Source: Poteriospumella lacustris
Taxonomy: Eukaryota > Sar > Chrysophyceae > Chromulinales > Dinobryaceae
Direction of reading: 5' to 3'
Length of the DNA: 60,458 nucleotides
Assembly: GCA_008000375.1 (NCBI GenBank)
Contig: SMOI01000071.1
Coordinates: forward strand, 69,274-129,731
Shown here: positions 44,580-58,433 of the stretch, piece by piece
How the letters are laid out: every line of letters starts with the position of its first letter
Position numbering within the stretch: the first letter of the stretch is position 1
Program-made: the position numbers and the translations under genes
The notes under the pieces: generated by a model
Databases searched by the model: none
What the model was told of the DNA's origin: nothing
What the model saw: only the letters and a program-made list of their open reading frames with translations

Positions 44580-45192
44580 ATTCGAAATACGCTCACAGCA
44601 AGAGACACAGTTCAAATGTTGTTGGAAAGTTGATCAATGAGGTTTTGATTGGATATGAAGAGCGAGATAACGGCAACCTTCCTTGCTGATGCTATCAAGC
44701 AAACGAAGAACTTCCAAAATCGTGTGCGAAAAAATCTTTCGCACACAAACAACGCTCACACGCTCTGGCAAACCAACGCACGCACACAAATCTCGAAACA
44801 TTTTTGGCCCGCCCACCGGAGGAAATCCACCAAAGTCGGTTTGAAGGAATTCCAACCGAATCGTCCCAGACACCCAACCAGTTTAGAAACTGGGTGCGGT
44901 TTGGAGAACGGCGACGAAACGGTAAAACGGCGAAACGGGCCAAGTCAAAACGACAACAAGAAGAAGGACTTGGACTTCGTATTGCCTTCACCATTTGCAA
45001 TTCGATTGTAACCATAAAATCTTTGGCAAAAGGATAGGTTACCCAAGTAACTGTCCCTCATTTCGATTGCATTCCAAGTTGTACAAAGACATATCGAGGC
45101 ATCTGGCCCACGTTGCTCACTTTACGTTCTGAAGTGTGGCCGTCACGGCAATCTGAGATTTCCCAAAGTTACACATTGGAGATATCGAAAAG
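44580..45192. other. Divergent myosin/dynein intergenic region, 613 bp
   Basis: This is the shared upstream region of two motor genes, the MyTH4-FERM myosin (minus) and the axonemal dynein (plus). It contains a perfect 10-bp inverted repeat at 44722-44746. Plus and minus frames of about 100 codons in this stretch have no protein-like character. Confidence 0.5.
44722..44746. repeat. Perfect 10-bp inverted repeat
   Basis: The arms GTGTGCGAAA (44722-44731) and TTTCGCACAC (44737-44746) are exact reverse complements around the 5-nt loop AAATC. The element lies between two divergent motor-protein genes, so it could be a transcription-factor site or an RNA hairpin in a leader. No function is shown. 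Confidence 0.85.
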
Positions 45193-48100
45193 ATGAAGAA
45201 AACTACTAAGCGAGCACAAAATAAGCAGAAGCTTCAGACTTTTGAGTGGACAGATGAAGCCATCGAAAAGTGCAATGCTGTTGGTCCCGATTTTTATGCA
45301 AAGCAAGCAATTAGTGAAAGCAAAGATTTGGAAGTCATCAACACCATGGAAGCAAAAATTGACAGAGTTCAGAAGAGAAAGAAGGAAACAGAGGACCGAC
45401 TAGAAAGAAAGAAGAAGATGGAGACATTGACCGCCCCGAAACGGGACTATCTCAAAGAAGTCTTCCCCGTTCGCACTGGAAATTACGACAGTCGTGACTA
45501 CTCCATGAAATTGGCCGACAATCTGAACTCATACTTCTACGACTTCTTCTCACGATTAACGAGTCTCCCTCATGAGCTTGACATCTATTTTCCTCTGCAC
45601 TTGTTCTCGTCGAGCGAGTATCACGAGCGCCTGCATTTCTTGTTCAAAAACATTCAGTACGGTGCATGTTTGCTCTATCAACCCTCCCGCGGAGATGAGT
45701 CTTACTCTACACCTCTGGGCAAATGGTACAACTGTCGCATTTTATCTGTCGAGGAGTCGAGCGTTATCGTGGAAATCGATGGACTGATTTTGCAAGAAAC
45801 GTATGCAGTTGACCGCACACAAGTCTGTCTTGCCAACCATGACGTACACATGTATGTCCGGCAAATTCTGGATTGCCTTCAACGACGAGCGAACTGCGTG
45901 GGATTGATGCGCTACTTTTCTTTCGTCAGAAGCATCCCAATCAATTCGCGCATCACGTCGACGCTGACGGAAGATCTGGCCCACAGGATCCATATGAAGG
46001 CTGGAAACACCCCGCGTTTGTTGGAAATTGATCCCGCCATTGCATCAAATGAGCTTCAGGATGCCAAAGAAGAGTACGAATTTGTGATGAACAAGCTTTT
46101 GTTGGATACCTCTGTGTTGGCTGTCAAAAACAGATCCTTGCTCCGCAGTCTCCAGCTCCAAATGCCATCCGTTGCTCCGCGTGAGAAGAAAGACGGTTAT
46201 CGCAAGACGACTGATGGTGCAAACTACAACATGAAGAAATTCGTATCGACTCATCGAACTGGTTCGTATCTGTGCTCTTTGGCAGCGATCAAGTCGCTTC
46301 ACAGCGTTCTTCGAGAGAACAAAAATGTGGAAGCCTACACAATCGTGAAGATCAACTATTCGAAGCCATTCTCGTTGGAGAAGTTTGATCGTTTTATCGT
46401 GGAGCAGTTGGTTACTGCTGGTAGAATCATCAAGCAAGAGTGGCCTGTGAAGACTGGAGCGGCAGTTATTGCTTCCATCATCAAAGGTCAAGAGAACAGC
46501 ATCTACCCGGACTGTATCCAGTACGATATCGGGTTGCGCAACGTCTTTGAACTGGAGAATTCGAACAATCCCATCAAGAATTTCCTGGAAAGAATGAATT
46601 TCATGATGAGCGACGTGCTGTATGCGATTGTTGATCGCAGTGTCAACGACTACGTGGCCACGGTGGAAGACTTGTGCAGTTGTGAGATCGACGTGCGGGA
46701 TATCCGAGATATTCGCGTCGTTGTTCCGGAGAATTCATTGTACAAGCGCAAATGTCTCCCGCCGCTGTACACAGTGGCTTTCCGAGTGGCCGCAGAAGAC
46801 AAATGTTTGAATTTGGAGGAACTGGAGCAGAACAAGAAAGACATCGCCGCGTGGATGAAGACGAAAGAAGCCGAAGCTGGCGAGAAATGCCCCATTAAAA
46901 TGCTTGCGCCCGTGATGGGAAAATCCTTTGAATACAGCACTAGTCCTGCTGATTTCAAGGAATCCATCGTGAGAGCCTTCCGTCATATTGTGTCGGATTT
47001 TCTTGACGTGCCTCACGTGCAAAAGTTTGTGATGGAGAAGATCTACTTCCCTGCGCCGCGGTATGTGTCGTCGGTTTCATTGGAATCTGAAATGGTCAAA
47101 GAGTCGCAAGTTCGAGTAGAGAAAGCCGTCGAGAAGGCGGTGGCTCCTCTGAGCAAGTACTTGATGTTCTTCAAGAAGTACGAAAACTTCGTCAACATCG
47201 ACAACGCCGCGTACATTGCGTCACGCATCCATGTGAATCGTCGTGACCCGGACAGTACCGAAATGGAACTACCCGTCACGGTGAACCTCAATCAAGTGGA
47301 GGCCTTGTTGGAAGAACACTTCGCTGCGATGCGTGAAATCGAAGACAGTTTGCCGATTACACCCATTGAGTGTGGTCTCTTCTTGGTGGAGGTAGTGAGC
47401 ATCCGCAACTTGTTGTTGGACAAGCACCGGGCGATTATCGGAGCGATTTTGTCGGATCATTGCGAACGCTGCCGTACCATCACCGACTATTTGGACGATG
47501 AATTCAAGAAAATCAACAAGAATTTGTCGAAACGACCAGAGAACATCGAGCAACTGACGGAGCTGGAGGAGTACATCAACAGTTTGGGCAATATCCTCGG
47601 TGCCCTGCAGAACTTCATCGCCGAAATGATGAGCTATCAAAACGTGTTGGAGAAGTACAAGTACAAAACTGATTTGGACAGCGGCACCCAACGGTGGTCT
47701 GTGTTTGGCTTCCCGAAGAAGATTGCCTCGAAGTGTGCAGAAGTGCAAGAAAGCAACGTGGCCGTCAAACGTCGATTCAAAGACGAAATGATGGGCGAAC
47801 AAGCGAATTTCTTGAAGACGGTACACGAGTTGGAGCAACAAGTGGTCGGGTTGGAGAATTTGGTCGATCTGTCGGACGTCGCCAACATTGCCTCGGTGGT
47901 GAAAGAAGTTGAAACGCGTTTGAATGCGGCGCAAGCGAAGGTGAAGCTGTTCAATTCTCGTGAAATGTTGTTTGAGGTCGACATCACGGACTACGAGGAG
48001 TTGAATCGCATCCAACGCAACTTCGAACCGTACTCCAACTTGTGGCAAACCGCCAAAGAATGGTTGGAGTTGTCGATGCAGTGGAAGAAAGGACGTTTCG

Positions 48101-51100
48101 TCGACTTGAATGCCGATGACATCGAGAAGAATGTCGATCGATTCAACGTGGCGATCAACAAGGCCGCCAAGTACTTCACGAAGGCTGACATGAAGCATCA
48201 AAGCACCATTGCCAACAAGATCAAGGCCCAAGTTGCTGAATTCGTACCAGAGGTACCGATGATCGTCACCTTGCGCAATCCGGGTATGCGCGATCGCCAT
48301 TGGCAGAAAATCGCCGAGCAATTGCAGGTCGACATTTTGCCGATTGAGAACTTTACGACGGAGCAGATCATCTCGATGAATCTGAAGGATTCGTTGGATT
48401 TGATTCAGAAGATCGGAGAGAGTGCCGCCAAGGAGTATCAGATCGAACAGGCGCTCGACAAGATGGAACGCGAATGGGAGAACATGAATTTGAACATTCA
48501 CAACTACCGTGAAACGGGTACCGGTGTGCTCCGCGGTATTGACGACATCAACGTCGTGCTGGATGAGCAAATCACCATGACACAGGTATGGATAGATGCC
48601 TTGACAGCGATGTGGTGTGTATGTGTTCGTGTGGTAACATTGTTCGCTGTGTGTTTGTGTTGATAGACGATCATGTTCTCGGCGTTCAAAGGCCCCTTCG
48701 AAGCGCGTATCGAAGACTGGAATCGTAAATTATGCTGCGTTTCCGATCTGTTGGAAGTGTGGGTGACAGTGCAACGCAACTGGTTGTATTTGCAGCCGAT
48801 TTTCGAGTCTGCAGATATCAACCGTCAGTTGCCTACCGAAGGCAAGAAATTCTCCACCGTCGACAAGGGCTGGCGTCAAACCATCTCTGCGGCAAAGCTG
48901 AAACCGAAAGTGCTCGAGTTCTGTGACAATGCGAAGCTGTTGGAACGATTCAAAGAAAGCGAAATTCTCTTGGATCAAGTGCAAAAGGGTCTTTCCGATT
49001 ATTTGGAGACGAAACGTTCCGTGTTTGCTCGTTTCTATTTCTTGTCGAACGACGAACTGTTGTCGATTTTGTCCGAGAGCAAAGACGTCAAGTTGGTACA
49101 GCCGCATTTGAAGAAGTGTTTCGAAGGCATCGACAAGGTCAAGTTCCTGGGCGACCTCACGATCGATCGTATCATCTCCCCCGAAGGTGAAGAGATTATG
49201 TTGAGTACGAAGATCAACCCGGTCGAGAAGAACGTCGAACACTGGATGTTGGAATTGGAAGCGATGATGCGCGTTTCTATTCGCGATGTCATGGGCAGAG
49301 CCATCGAAGATTACACGAATACGCCTCGTCCGAAGTGGATGCAGAAGTGGGCGGGTATGTGTGTGTTGAACGGCTCGCAGATGCATTGGACCCGCGAAAT
49401 GGAGGAGTTGTTCTTGTCCCAAGGCAACAAGGGCCCCGCGTTGATGTTCCAGCGGCAAGTGAGTCAGCTCGCCGACATGACGATTTTGGTGCGAGGCAAG
49501 TTGAGTTCCGCCGCGAGAGTCACCGTGGGTGCGTTGACTGTGATCGATGTGCACGCGAGAGATGTCATCAAGAAACTGGTCGACGAAGAAGTCGACACGA
49601 AGGACAACTTCAGTTGGACGTCGCAGCTGCGTTACTATTGGGAAGGTGGCGAATTGACCGCACAGATGGTCGCCGCGAAGCGCCCCTACGGCTATGAATA
49701 CTTGGGCAACACGTTCCGCTTGGTGATCACCCCGCTGACGGACAAATGTTATTTGACGCTGATGGGCGCGTTGCAAATGATTTTCGGTGGTGCACCTGCG
49801 GGCCCCGCTGGAACCGGAAAAACCGAAACCACCAAAGGTACGTTGCTCATCGGTGGTGCTGTCGCCTGGATGTCTCTTGCTAACGATCTACTTCTTCTCC
49901 TTCTCCTTCTCCTTCTCCTTCACATGGCGAAATAGATTTGGCAAAGGCGTTGGCCATGCAGTGTGTGGTGTTCAACTGCTCTGACGGTTTGGACTACATC
50001 GCGATGGGCAAGTTCTTCAAAGGTTTAGCCGCCTGCGGTGCGTGGGCTTGTTTCGACGAGTTCAACCGCATCAACATCGAAGTGTTGTCGGTGATTGGTC
50101 AGCAGATCATGTCCATTCAGATGGCCATTCGCGCGAAAGAGCCGCGTATGAACTTCGAAGGCAGCGACATCTTCGTGTCGGATCGCTTCGCCGTCTTCAT
50201 CACGATGAATCCCGGTTACGCGGGTCGATCAGCCTTGCCCGACTCTCTCCAAGCCTTGTTCCGCCCCGTCGCAATGATGGTTCCCGACTACGCCCTCATC
50301 GGCGAGATCATGTTCTTTGCGTACGGTTTCGAGTTGGCGAAGGAATGCGGTGCGAAGATGGTCACCACGTTCAAACTGTGCTCCGAGCAACTGTCGGCAC
50401 AGCCGCACTATGACTACGGCATGCGTGCCGTCAAGACGACCATTACTGCGGCGGGTAACTTGAAGCGTCAAGAACCGGAAGCGGATGAAATGGTGCTGCT
50501 GTTGCGCGCGTTGCAGGACGTGAACATCCCCAAGTTCTTGGAGATGGATCTGCCGCTCTTCGAAGGTATCATCGCCGATTTGTTCCCCGGCAAGAAGCGT
50601 CCGGATTTGGACTACGGCGCATTGATGCGCACGATGAAAGAGCAAATCCGTGAATTCGGCCTGCAGCCGGTGAAGTTCTTCATCACGAAGGTCATTCAGT
50701 TGTACGAGATGATCGTGGTGCGTCACGGTTTGATGTTGGTGGGTCCTACGGGCGGCGGAAAGTCGAGTAACTTGCACGTCTTGGAAGAGACATTGGGCTC
50801 CTTGAAGGAACAAGGCGTTGCCGGCTTCGCGTACGAGAAGGTGAAGATTTTCCAGTTGAATCCCAAGTCGATTACGATGGGTCAAATGTACGGAGAAGTC
50901 GACCCGAACACGATGGAGTGGAAGGACGGCATCATGTCGACGATGTATCGCTCGGCCACCGTGGATACCCCCGATCGTAAATGGATCATGTTTGATGGTC
51001 CCGTCGATGCCATTTGGATTGAGAACATGAATACGGTGCTGGACGACAACAAGAAGCTGTGTTTGAACTCGGGCGAGATCATCAAGATGTCCAACGAGAT

Positions 51101-54100
51101 GACCATGATGTTCGAAGTCGAAGATTTGGTCGTCGCTTCGCCCGCCACCGTCTCTCGCGTCGGTATCATTTACATGGAACCGAAGAGTTTGGGTATCGAT
51201 GTGCTGTTGCAAAGTTGGTTGGAGGCCTTGCCCGCCTGTGTGCCGCAGCTGGTCAAGAGCAAGATCACGTACTATTTCGACCTGTACGTGCAGCCCTGCA
51301 TCTACTTCCTGCGCACGTATCTGAAAGAATTGGCGCCCACCGTCGACAACAACTTGGCGCAGTCGTTGATGCGCATCTTGGACTGCTACTTCGAACCCTT
51401 CCATGCGGTCGAAGGTCGTCCTCCGGCGACCGATTTGATGATCGCCGACTTGGTCACCTGCATCGATCCGTTGTTCATCTTCGCCTTGGTGTGGAGCGTG
51501 GGTGCCACCACCAATGAAGACGGTCGTCGTATGTTTGATGCGTTCTTGAAGCAAGAATTGACGGCGAACAAGTTCCCCTGGCCGTTCCCCAAGAGCGGCA
51601 TGATCTACGACTTCATCTTCCTCGTCGAGACGAAGAAATGGACGCGCTGGATGGACATCATCGAGAAATTCGACGTCGATTCGAAGTTGTCGTTCTCCGA
51701 AATCGTCGTGCCCACCACCGACTCGGTGCGTAACACGTATTTGTTGGATTTGCTGTTGCCGAACGACAAGCACGTGCTCATGGTGGGTGCGACGGGTACG
51801 GGAAAGACCATCAACATCAACCAGTACCTCATGGGTGCCGCCAAGGTGCAGGGCCGCACCATTCGACAGAACGTCATCCCGTTGGCATTGACCTTCTCGG
51901 CGAACACGAGTGCGAACATGACGCAGGATCTGTTGGATTCGAAGATGGACAAGCGTCGCAAGGGTGTCTACGGCCCGGCGGCGGGTAAGAAGTTCTACGT
52001 CTACGTCGACGACTTGAACATGCCCAAGCGCGAAGAGTACGGTGCTCAGCCTCCGATCGAGTTGTTGCGTCAATGGTTCGACCAGGCGGGTTGGTACGAC
52101 CGCAAGGACTTGACCTTCCGCAAGCTCATCGACTTGACCTTCGTCGCGAGTATGGGTCCTCCCGGCGGTGGACGACAGGACATAACGCCGCGTTTCCTAC
52201 GCCATTTCAACGTCATCGGCTACGTGGAGATGTCGGATGCATCCAAATCGGTCATTTTCGGGTCGATTTTACGTAGTTTCTTGGCGCCGTTTGATGGTGG
52301 CCTGGTGAACATGACGGACGACATCGTCATGTCGTCGATCGAGGTCTTCACGACCATCGTACGCGATCTGTTGCCGACACCCAGCAAGTCGCATTACACG
52401 TTCAACTTGCGTGACTTGGCGAAGGTCTTCCAGGGCATGCTCATGGTCGATTCGAAGCGATTGAACACGAAAGATCAGTTGGCTCGTCTGTGGGTCCACG
52501 AGAACTTGCGTGTCTTCGGCGATCGTTTGACGAACGAAGACGATCACAAATGGCTGCGTGAGCAGCTGCGTTCGAAAGTGGAGAATCGCTTTGGTATGAA
52601 CTGGGAGACCGTTGTGCCTCGTGAGCGTTTGATCTTCGGCGATTTCATGTCCGGCGGCGACGTTCGCGTCTACGACGAGATCGACAGCATCGAGAACTTG
52701 AAACACGTCGTCGAGGAGTATCTGTCCAACCACAACGCGGAATCGAAGCAGCCGATGCCACTCGTGATGTTCTCGGACGCGTTGGAGCACGTCGCACGCA
52801 TTGCTCGTGTCCTGCGTCAGCCGCAGGGCAACGCGTTGCTGCTGGGTGTCGGTGGTAGTGGTCGTCAGTCGATGACGAAGCTCGCGACGTACATCATGGG
52901 CTACCAGCTCTCGAACGTCGAGATCGTCAAGGGCTACTCGATGAACGATTGGCGCGAAGATCTGAAGCGCATTCTCATGTTGGCGGGTGTGAAGGACCGT
53001 CAAACGACGTTCCTCTTCTCCGACGTGCAGATCATCAACGAGCGCATGGTCGAAGACATCAACAACATTCTCAACTCCGGTGACGTGCCCAATTTGTACG
53101 CGCCCGAAGATTTGGAATCGATTGCGTCGGTCTGCCGCGTCGAGTGCCAAAAGAAGAAAATCCCGCCGACGAAATTGAACATTTTCGCGCAATATTTGAT
53201 CCGCGTCCGACGGAACATTCACTTGTGCGTGTGCATGTCGCCTCTCGGCGAAGCCTTCCGCAATCGATTGCGTAACTTCCCGTCGTTGGTGAACTGTTGT
53301 ACGATCGATTGGTTCACGAATTGGCCCGCCGAGGCGTTGCAATCCGTCGGTTTGTCGATTTTGCGTACGAGCGATCTGGGTCTGGGTATCTACGAGCAGC
53401 ACGCTGTGACGATGTTCAAGCAGGTGCATCTGTCGGTCGAGAAGGCCTCGGTCTCGTACTACGACGTCTTGCGTCGTCGCAACTACGTGACGCCGACGTC
53501 GTATTTGGAGTTGTTGGGCAGCTTTGGCAAGCTCATCGGCATCAAACGCAGCGAGATTTCGACGAAGAAAGATCGTCTGCAGATCGGTCTCGACAAGTTG
53601 TCGGAGACGAAGAAGCTGGTGGGCGTCATGCAAGAAGAGCTGGTGGTGCTGCAGCCGCAGCTGGTGAAGACGCAAGCCGAAGTCTCCGCGATGATGGTGG
53701 AAATCACCAAGGACAAGGCGTCGGCGGCGGAGACGAAGGCGAAAGTTGAAGTCGAGGAAGCGAACGCCAATGCGAAGGCGGCCGATGCGAAGGCCATCGC
53801 GGACGATGCGCAACGTGATCTCGCGGAAGCGTTGCCTGCGTTGGAAGAAGCCGTCGCGTGTTTGAAAGAGCTGAAGAAAGAGCACATCGACGAGGTCAAG
53901 TCGCTGCGCACACCCCCGTCGGGTGTCGTGTTGACGATGCGCGTCTGTTGTCTGTACTTCGAGGTGAAGCCCATCAAGAAGAACGACCCCAACAAACCCG
54001 GTGCGAAGATCGACGACTATTGGGAGGCGGCGCTGAAGAATCTGCTGACCGACGCGAAGGTCTTCATCAACACGCTGATGACCTTCGACAAGGACAACAT

Positions 54101-57100
54101 CCCCGACCGCGTCATCAAGGGCGTCACACCTTTCATGGACGACCCTGCCTTCACACCGGCAGCCATTGAGAAGGCGTCGGTGGCGTGCAAAGCCATTTGT
54201 ATGTGGGCGCGTGCGATGTTCAAGTATCATTTCGTCGCGATGGGCGTCGCGCCGAAACGTGCGCGTCTCAAGCAGGCTGAAGACGAGTTGGCCGTGGTGA
54301 TGGAGAAGCTTGCGCAGGCCAAGGCCATCTTGAAGGACGTCAACGATCGCTTGGACGCGTTGGAGAAGGCGTACAACGAGGCCGTCGAGAAGAAAGACAT
54401 GTTGGAGAAGAAAGAGGCGAGCTGCAAGGTGCAGCTGAGCAATGCCGACAAGCTGATTGGTGGCTTGGGCGGCGAAGAAAAGCGCTGGAAAGAGACCGTC
54501 GAGACGCTGACCGAGTCGTACAACAACGTCCTCGGCGACGTCATCATCTCCGCCGCGACCATCTCGTATCTTGGCCCGTTCACCGCCGAATTCCGCAATT
54601 CGCTCGTCGCCTCGTGGCAGGAGGACCTCGTCAACTACGGGATCCCGCATACGAAGGGCTGCAACTTGGAAATGACCCTGGCGAACCCCGTCAAGGTGCG
54701 TTCTTGGCAGCTGTGCGCGTTGCCGAGCGATTCGTTGTCGACGCAGAACGCCATCATCATGGACAACGGTCGTCGCTGGCCGCTGCTCATCGACCCGCAG
54801 GGCCAAGCGAATATGTACATCCGCAGCATGGCCAAGGACCCCAGCTTCGCGACGAACGGCATGGACATCGTCAAGCTCAGCGACAAGAACTTCTTGCGCA
54901 CCTTGGAGAACGGCGTCCAGTTTGGCCGCTGGGTGTTGCTCGAGAACATTCAAGAGACGCTCGACGCGGCCTTGGAGCCGATTCTGTTGCAACAGAAGTT
55001 CAAACAGGGCGGCCAGGAGATGATGAAGCTCGGCGACAACGTCATTCCTTACAACGACTCGTTCCGCTTCTTTCTGACGACGAAACTCGCGAATCCGCAT
55101 TATGCCCCCGAGGTGCAAGTGAAAGTGTCGCTGCTGAACTTCACGATCACGTTGTCGGGCCTCGAGGAACAACTGCTGGGCGTCGTCGTCGCGGAGGAAC
55201 TGCCCGAGTTGTCGCAACAGAAGGCGAATTTGGTGGTGCAGAACGCGGCGATGAACAAGCAGCTGTACGACATCGAATCGGAGATTTTGTTTTTGCTGTC
55301 GAACTCGAAGGGCAACATCCTCGACGACACCGTCCTCATCGAGACCCTCGCGCAGTCGAAGAAAACCTCCGAAGAAATCAAAGAGAAGATGCGCGAGTCG
55401 TCCAACATCGAACAGGAGACGCTCGTGCAGAGCGAATTGTACCGCCCCGTCGCGAAGCGCGCGTCGCTGTTGTATTTCGTCGTCGCCGACCTCGGCGAAG
55501 TCGATCCGATGTACCAATACTCGCTGCAATGGTTCACGAAGCTGTTCGTACGTAGCGTGGGCTTCGCGAAGCCGGCGAACAACATCGACGACCGCATCGT
55601 CAACCTCAACGACTTCTTCACGTTGGCCATCTACAACAACGTCTGTCGCTCGCTCTTCGAGCGCCACAAGTTGCTCTTCTCGTTCATTTTGTGCGTCAAG
55701 ATCCTGCAGGGCGACAACCTCATCGACGGTGTCCAGTATCGCTTCTTGTTGTCGGGTATCTCCCCCTCCGCAGCGCAGGTGAAGATGCCGAACAGCACGT
55801 GGTTAGAGGCCAATGTGTGGTCCGATTTGATGGCGTTGGCGGGCATCTACGAGTTCAAGGCCCTGCCAGACTCGTTCCAAAAGCATCTGGGCGGCTGGCA
55901 GGCCATTTTCGACTCGACCGAGCCGCATCGTATGGCGTTCCCTGCGCCATTCGAGAACGTGCAGCCGCTCGAACGTCTGTGTCTGTTGCGCTGCCTGCGC
56001 CGTGACAAAATGGAGCTCGCGATGCAGGACTTCATCACGAAGTTCCTCGGCGACCAGTTCATTCAACCGCCGCCGTTCGATCTGCGCTCCTGCTACAACG
56101 ACTCGCTACCGACGATGCCACTGATCTTCGTGTTGTCGTCGGGCTCGGACCCCAACAAGGAACTCGACATCCTCGCGAACGACATGAACATGAGCGACCG
56201 GCTACGGCGCATTGCCCTCGGCCAGGGCCAGGGAAAGAAAGCCGCCGCGATGATCGAACGTGGTATGACCGCGGGCGAATGGGTCATGCTGCAGAACTGT
56301 CACTTGTCCATCTCGTGGATGCCCACGCTCGAACAAATCTGTGAAAGCATGGAACCCGAGAAAATCCACTCGGATTTCCGGTTGTGGTTGACGTCGATGC
56401 CCTCGGAACATTTCCCGACGTCGGTGTTGCAAAACGGTGTCAAAATCACCAAAGAACCACCGAAGGGTCTACGGGCGAACCTCAAATCGACGTATTTGAA
56501 GTTGGACAACGACAAGTTGAAGCGGACGAACAAACCGGCGGAATACCAAAAACTGCTCTTTGGGTTGTCGTTTTATCACGCGCTGGTGATCGAACGGAAG
56601 AAGTTCGGTCCGTTGGGGTGGAACATTCCCTACGAGTTCAACGACACCGACATGGACATCACGGCGGCGCAGCTGGAGTTGTACGTCAATTCGTATGCGG
56701 ATATCCCATTCAAGGTCTTGCAGCAACTGGCGTCGGTGGTGAACTACGGTGGCCGTATCACCGACGACAAGGACATGCGCACGAGCGACATTCTCATCGC
56801 CGATTTCTTCACGCCGAAGGTGCTGCAGGCCGAGTACAAGTTCTCCGAATCCGGCTTGTACTTCTCGTTTTCCCCCGATCGCGACGCGCCGCATCAATCG
56901 TATCTCGACTACATCGACGGGCTGCCGCTCAACGCGGAGCCAGAAGTCTTCGGGATGCACGACAACGCCAGCATCACCTGTGCAATCACCGAGGCCGACG
57001 CGACCTTTGGCATCATCCTCACGCTGCAGCCGCGTGTCACCGGTGGCGGGGGCATCTCGCGGGAGGATCAAATCGTGGATATGGCGCGCATGATGGCCGC

Positions 57101-57965
57101 GCAGCTGCCCGCGCTGTACGACATCGATGCGATCGGTCTGCTCTACCCGACGGACTACCTCGAGTCGATGAACACGGTGTTGGTGCAAGAGGCGCAGCGC
57201 TACAATCGCCTGTTGCATACGATGCACGTGTCGTTGGTCGCGTTGCAACGCGCGTTGAAAGGTCTCGTGGTCTTGTCGGCGGAATTGGAGGCGATGGGCA
57301 ACGCTGTCTTCGATCAGCGTGTGCCAGCGTCGTGGACGGCGTCGGCGTATCCCTCGCTGAAGCCGTTGACGCCCTGGTTCAACGATTTGCTGTTGCGCTT
57401 GAACTTCTTGACGAACTGGGTCGAGTTGGGCATTCCCGCGGTCTTCTGGATCTCGGGTTTCTTCTTCCCGCAGGGTTTCCTCACGGCCATTCTGCAGAAC
57501 TACGCACGCAAATACCGCTACCCGATCGATACGGTGTCGTTCTCGTTTGTGATGCGTGACGAGCCGTACGAAGATTTGAAGAAGAAAGCGGACGACGGCT
57601 GCTACATCTACGGTCTCTTCTTGGAAGGGGCCCGGTGGGACAAGAAGGGCAAGACGCTGATCGACCCGAAGCCGAAGGAGCTCTTCTCCCCGATGCCCAC
57701 GATGCACATGTTGCCCCAGCAGTACCGTGCCACGCCGCAGTCCGGCATCTACCGCTGCCCCGTGTACAAGATCCTCACCCGTACGGGCACGTTGTCGACG
57801 ACGGGTCACTCGACCAACTTCGTCACGTGGATCGAGATCCCCAGCAACAAACCCACCGTCTTCCGCTCGTCGCTCGTGTCCGAGACCAACGCGCAGGTGC
57901 GTTTCTGCGACCAAGACTACTGGATCAAGGCTGGTGTCGCATGCTTCTGCGCTCTCCGGTACTAG
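45193..57965 (+). CDS. Axonemal inner-arm dynein heavy chain (DNAH3/7/12-like)
   Basis: Three exons, 45193-48585, 48667-49837 and 49936-57965, give 4197 residues, complete for the family. The tail and linker fill about 1-1480. Four P-loops are visible: AAA1 GPAGTGKT at 1510, AAA2 GPTGGGKS at 1791, AAA3 GATGTGKT at 2139, and AAA4 GVGGSGRQS at 2492 with the Arg usual in axonemal AAA4. CFDEFNRI and ITMNPGYAGRS are the AAA1 Walker B and sensor. A stalk coiled coil (about 2720-2845 and 2960-3050) flanks the microtubule-binding domain (about 2877-2957). AAA5, AAA6 and a C-terminal cap complete the motor. The short length and AAA2/linker wording fit monomeric inner-arm dyneins. It drives bending of the flagellar axoneme. 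Only two introns interrupt 12.6 kb. Confidence 0.96.
49891..49920 (+). repeat. CTTCTC hexanucleotide repeat in dynein intron 2
   Basis: A pyrimidine-only tract of about five CTTCTC-type units lies just upstream of the AG acceptor at 49934-49935 in the 98-nt second intron. It probably serves as an unusually long polypyrimidine tract for splicing, and repeat-length variation there is likely. Confidence 0.85.
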
Positions 57966-58433
57966 ATTACACCGTTGGTGGTTGCTTCCTCGCTGTTCCT
58001 CGCTCCGCTCTCGACGAGAGAGACAGACAAAGAGACGCGACAGCAAAAGAAAAAACAAGAAAAAATCGAAAGAAAAATGCAGAAAACCCTCCAAAAACCC
58101 ACAAGAAAAAAACGATATCACATGTTTTGTTTGAGCCCAAACGCTCGGTTAGGTTCCATTTGTGCAAAGAAAGACTTCCGCTATTAAGTAATGGACACAC
58201 ATCTACCCCACACTATTGCACGTCGTCACACACGTCGTCACACACACGTACACAGGAGGAGGCCACCGCCGCGAATCGCATCGCTCCGTATGCAGCTGGT
58301 ACCCTGTGTTCAAACAAGAAGAAGAAGATGCTCGTGTGAACCGGGCCGGAACGTAGTACATAGTTAAGTTTGTGCACACAGCGAGGCCCGCTATACTCAG
58401 TGGAGATGGACCCAGTGGAGGGGGGGGGGGCTC
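57966..58433. other. Convergent 3' region, dynein and RFC3, 468 bp
   Basis: This stretch holds both 3' untranslated regions. It is A-rich at about 58040-58120 (runs such as AAAAAACAAGAAAAAA), has CACACGTCGT repeats at about 58215-58252, and ends in an 11-G run at 58420-58430 just beside the RFC3 stop. No gene was recognised. Confidence 0.5.

Noticed and set aside
48586-48666. Read-through of dynein intron 1 as an early end of the protein
   Set aside because: The frame stops within the intron, while splicing GTATGG to TGATAG restores the conserved dynein linker sequence (QTIMFSAFKG).
50229-52073. 614-codon minus-strand frame antisense to dynein AAA1-AAA3
   Set aside because: Same cause as above; composition is typical of a mirrored frame and it overlaps the clearly real motor domain.
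52269-55667. 1132-codon minus-strand open frame antisense to the dynein gene
   Set aside because: It mirrors the dynein coding frame. Strong codon bias (avoidance of TTA, CTA and TCA sense codons) removes antisense stops, and the translation is a monotonous R/L/V/H/D-rich string with no domains.
56469-58121. 550-codon minus-strand frame antisense to the dynein C-terminus
   Set aside because: Mirror of a GC-biased coding region. The part beyond the dynein stop is low complexity Phe-rich reading of an A-rich tract.
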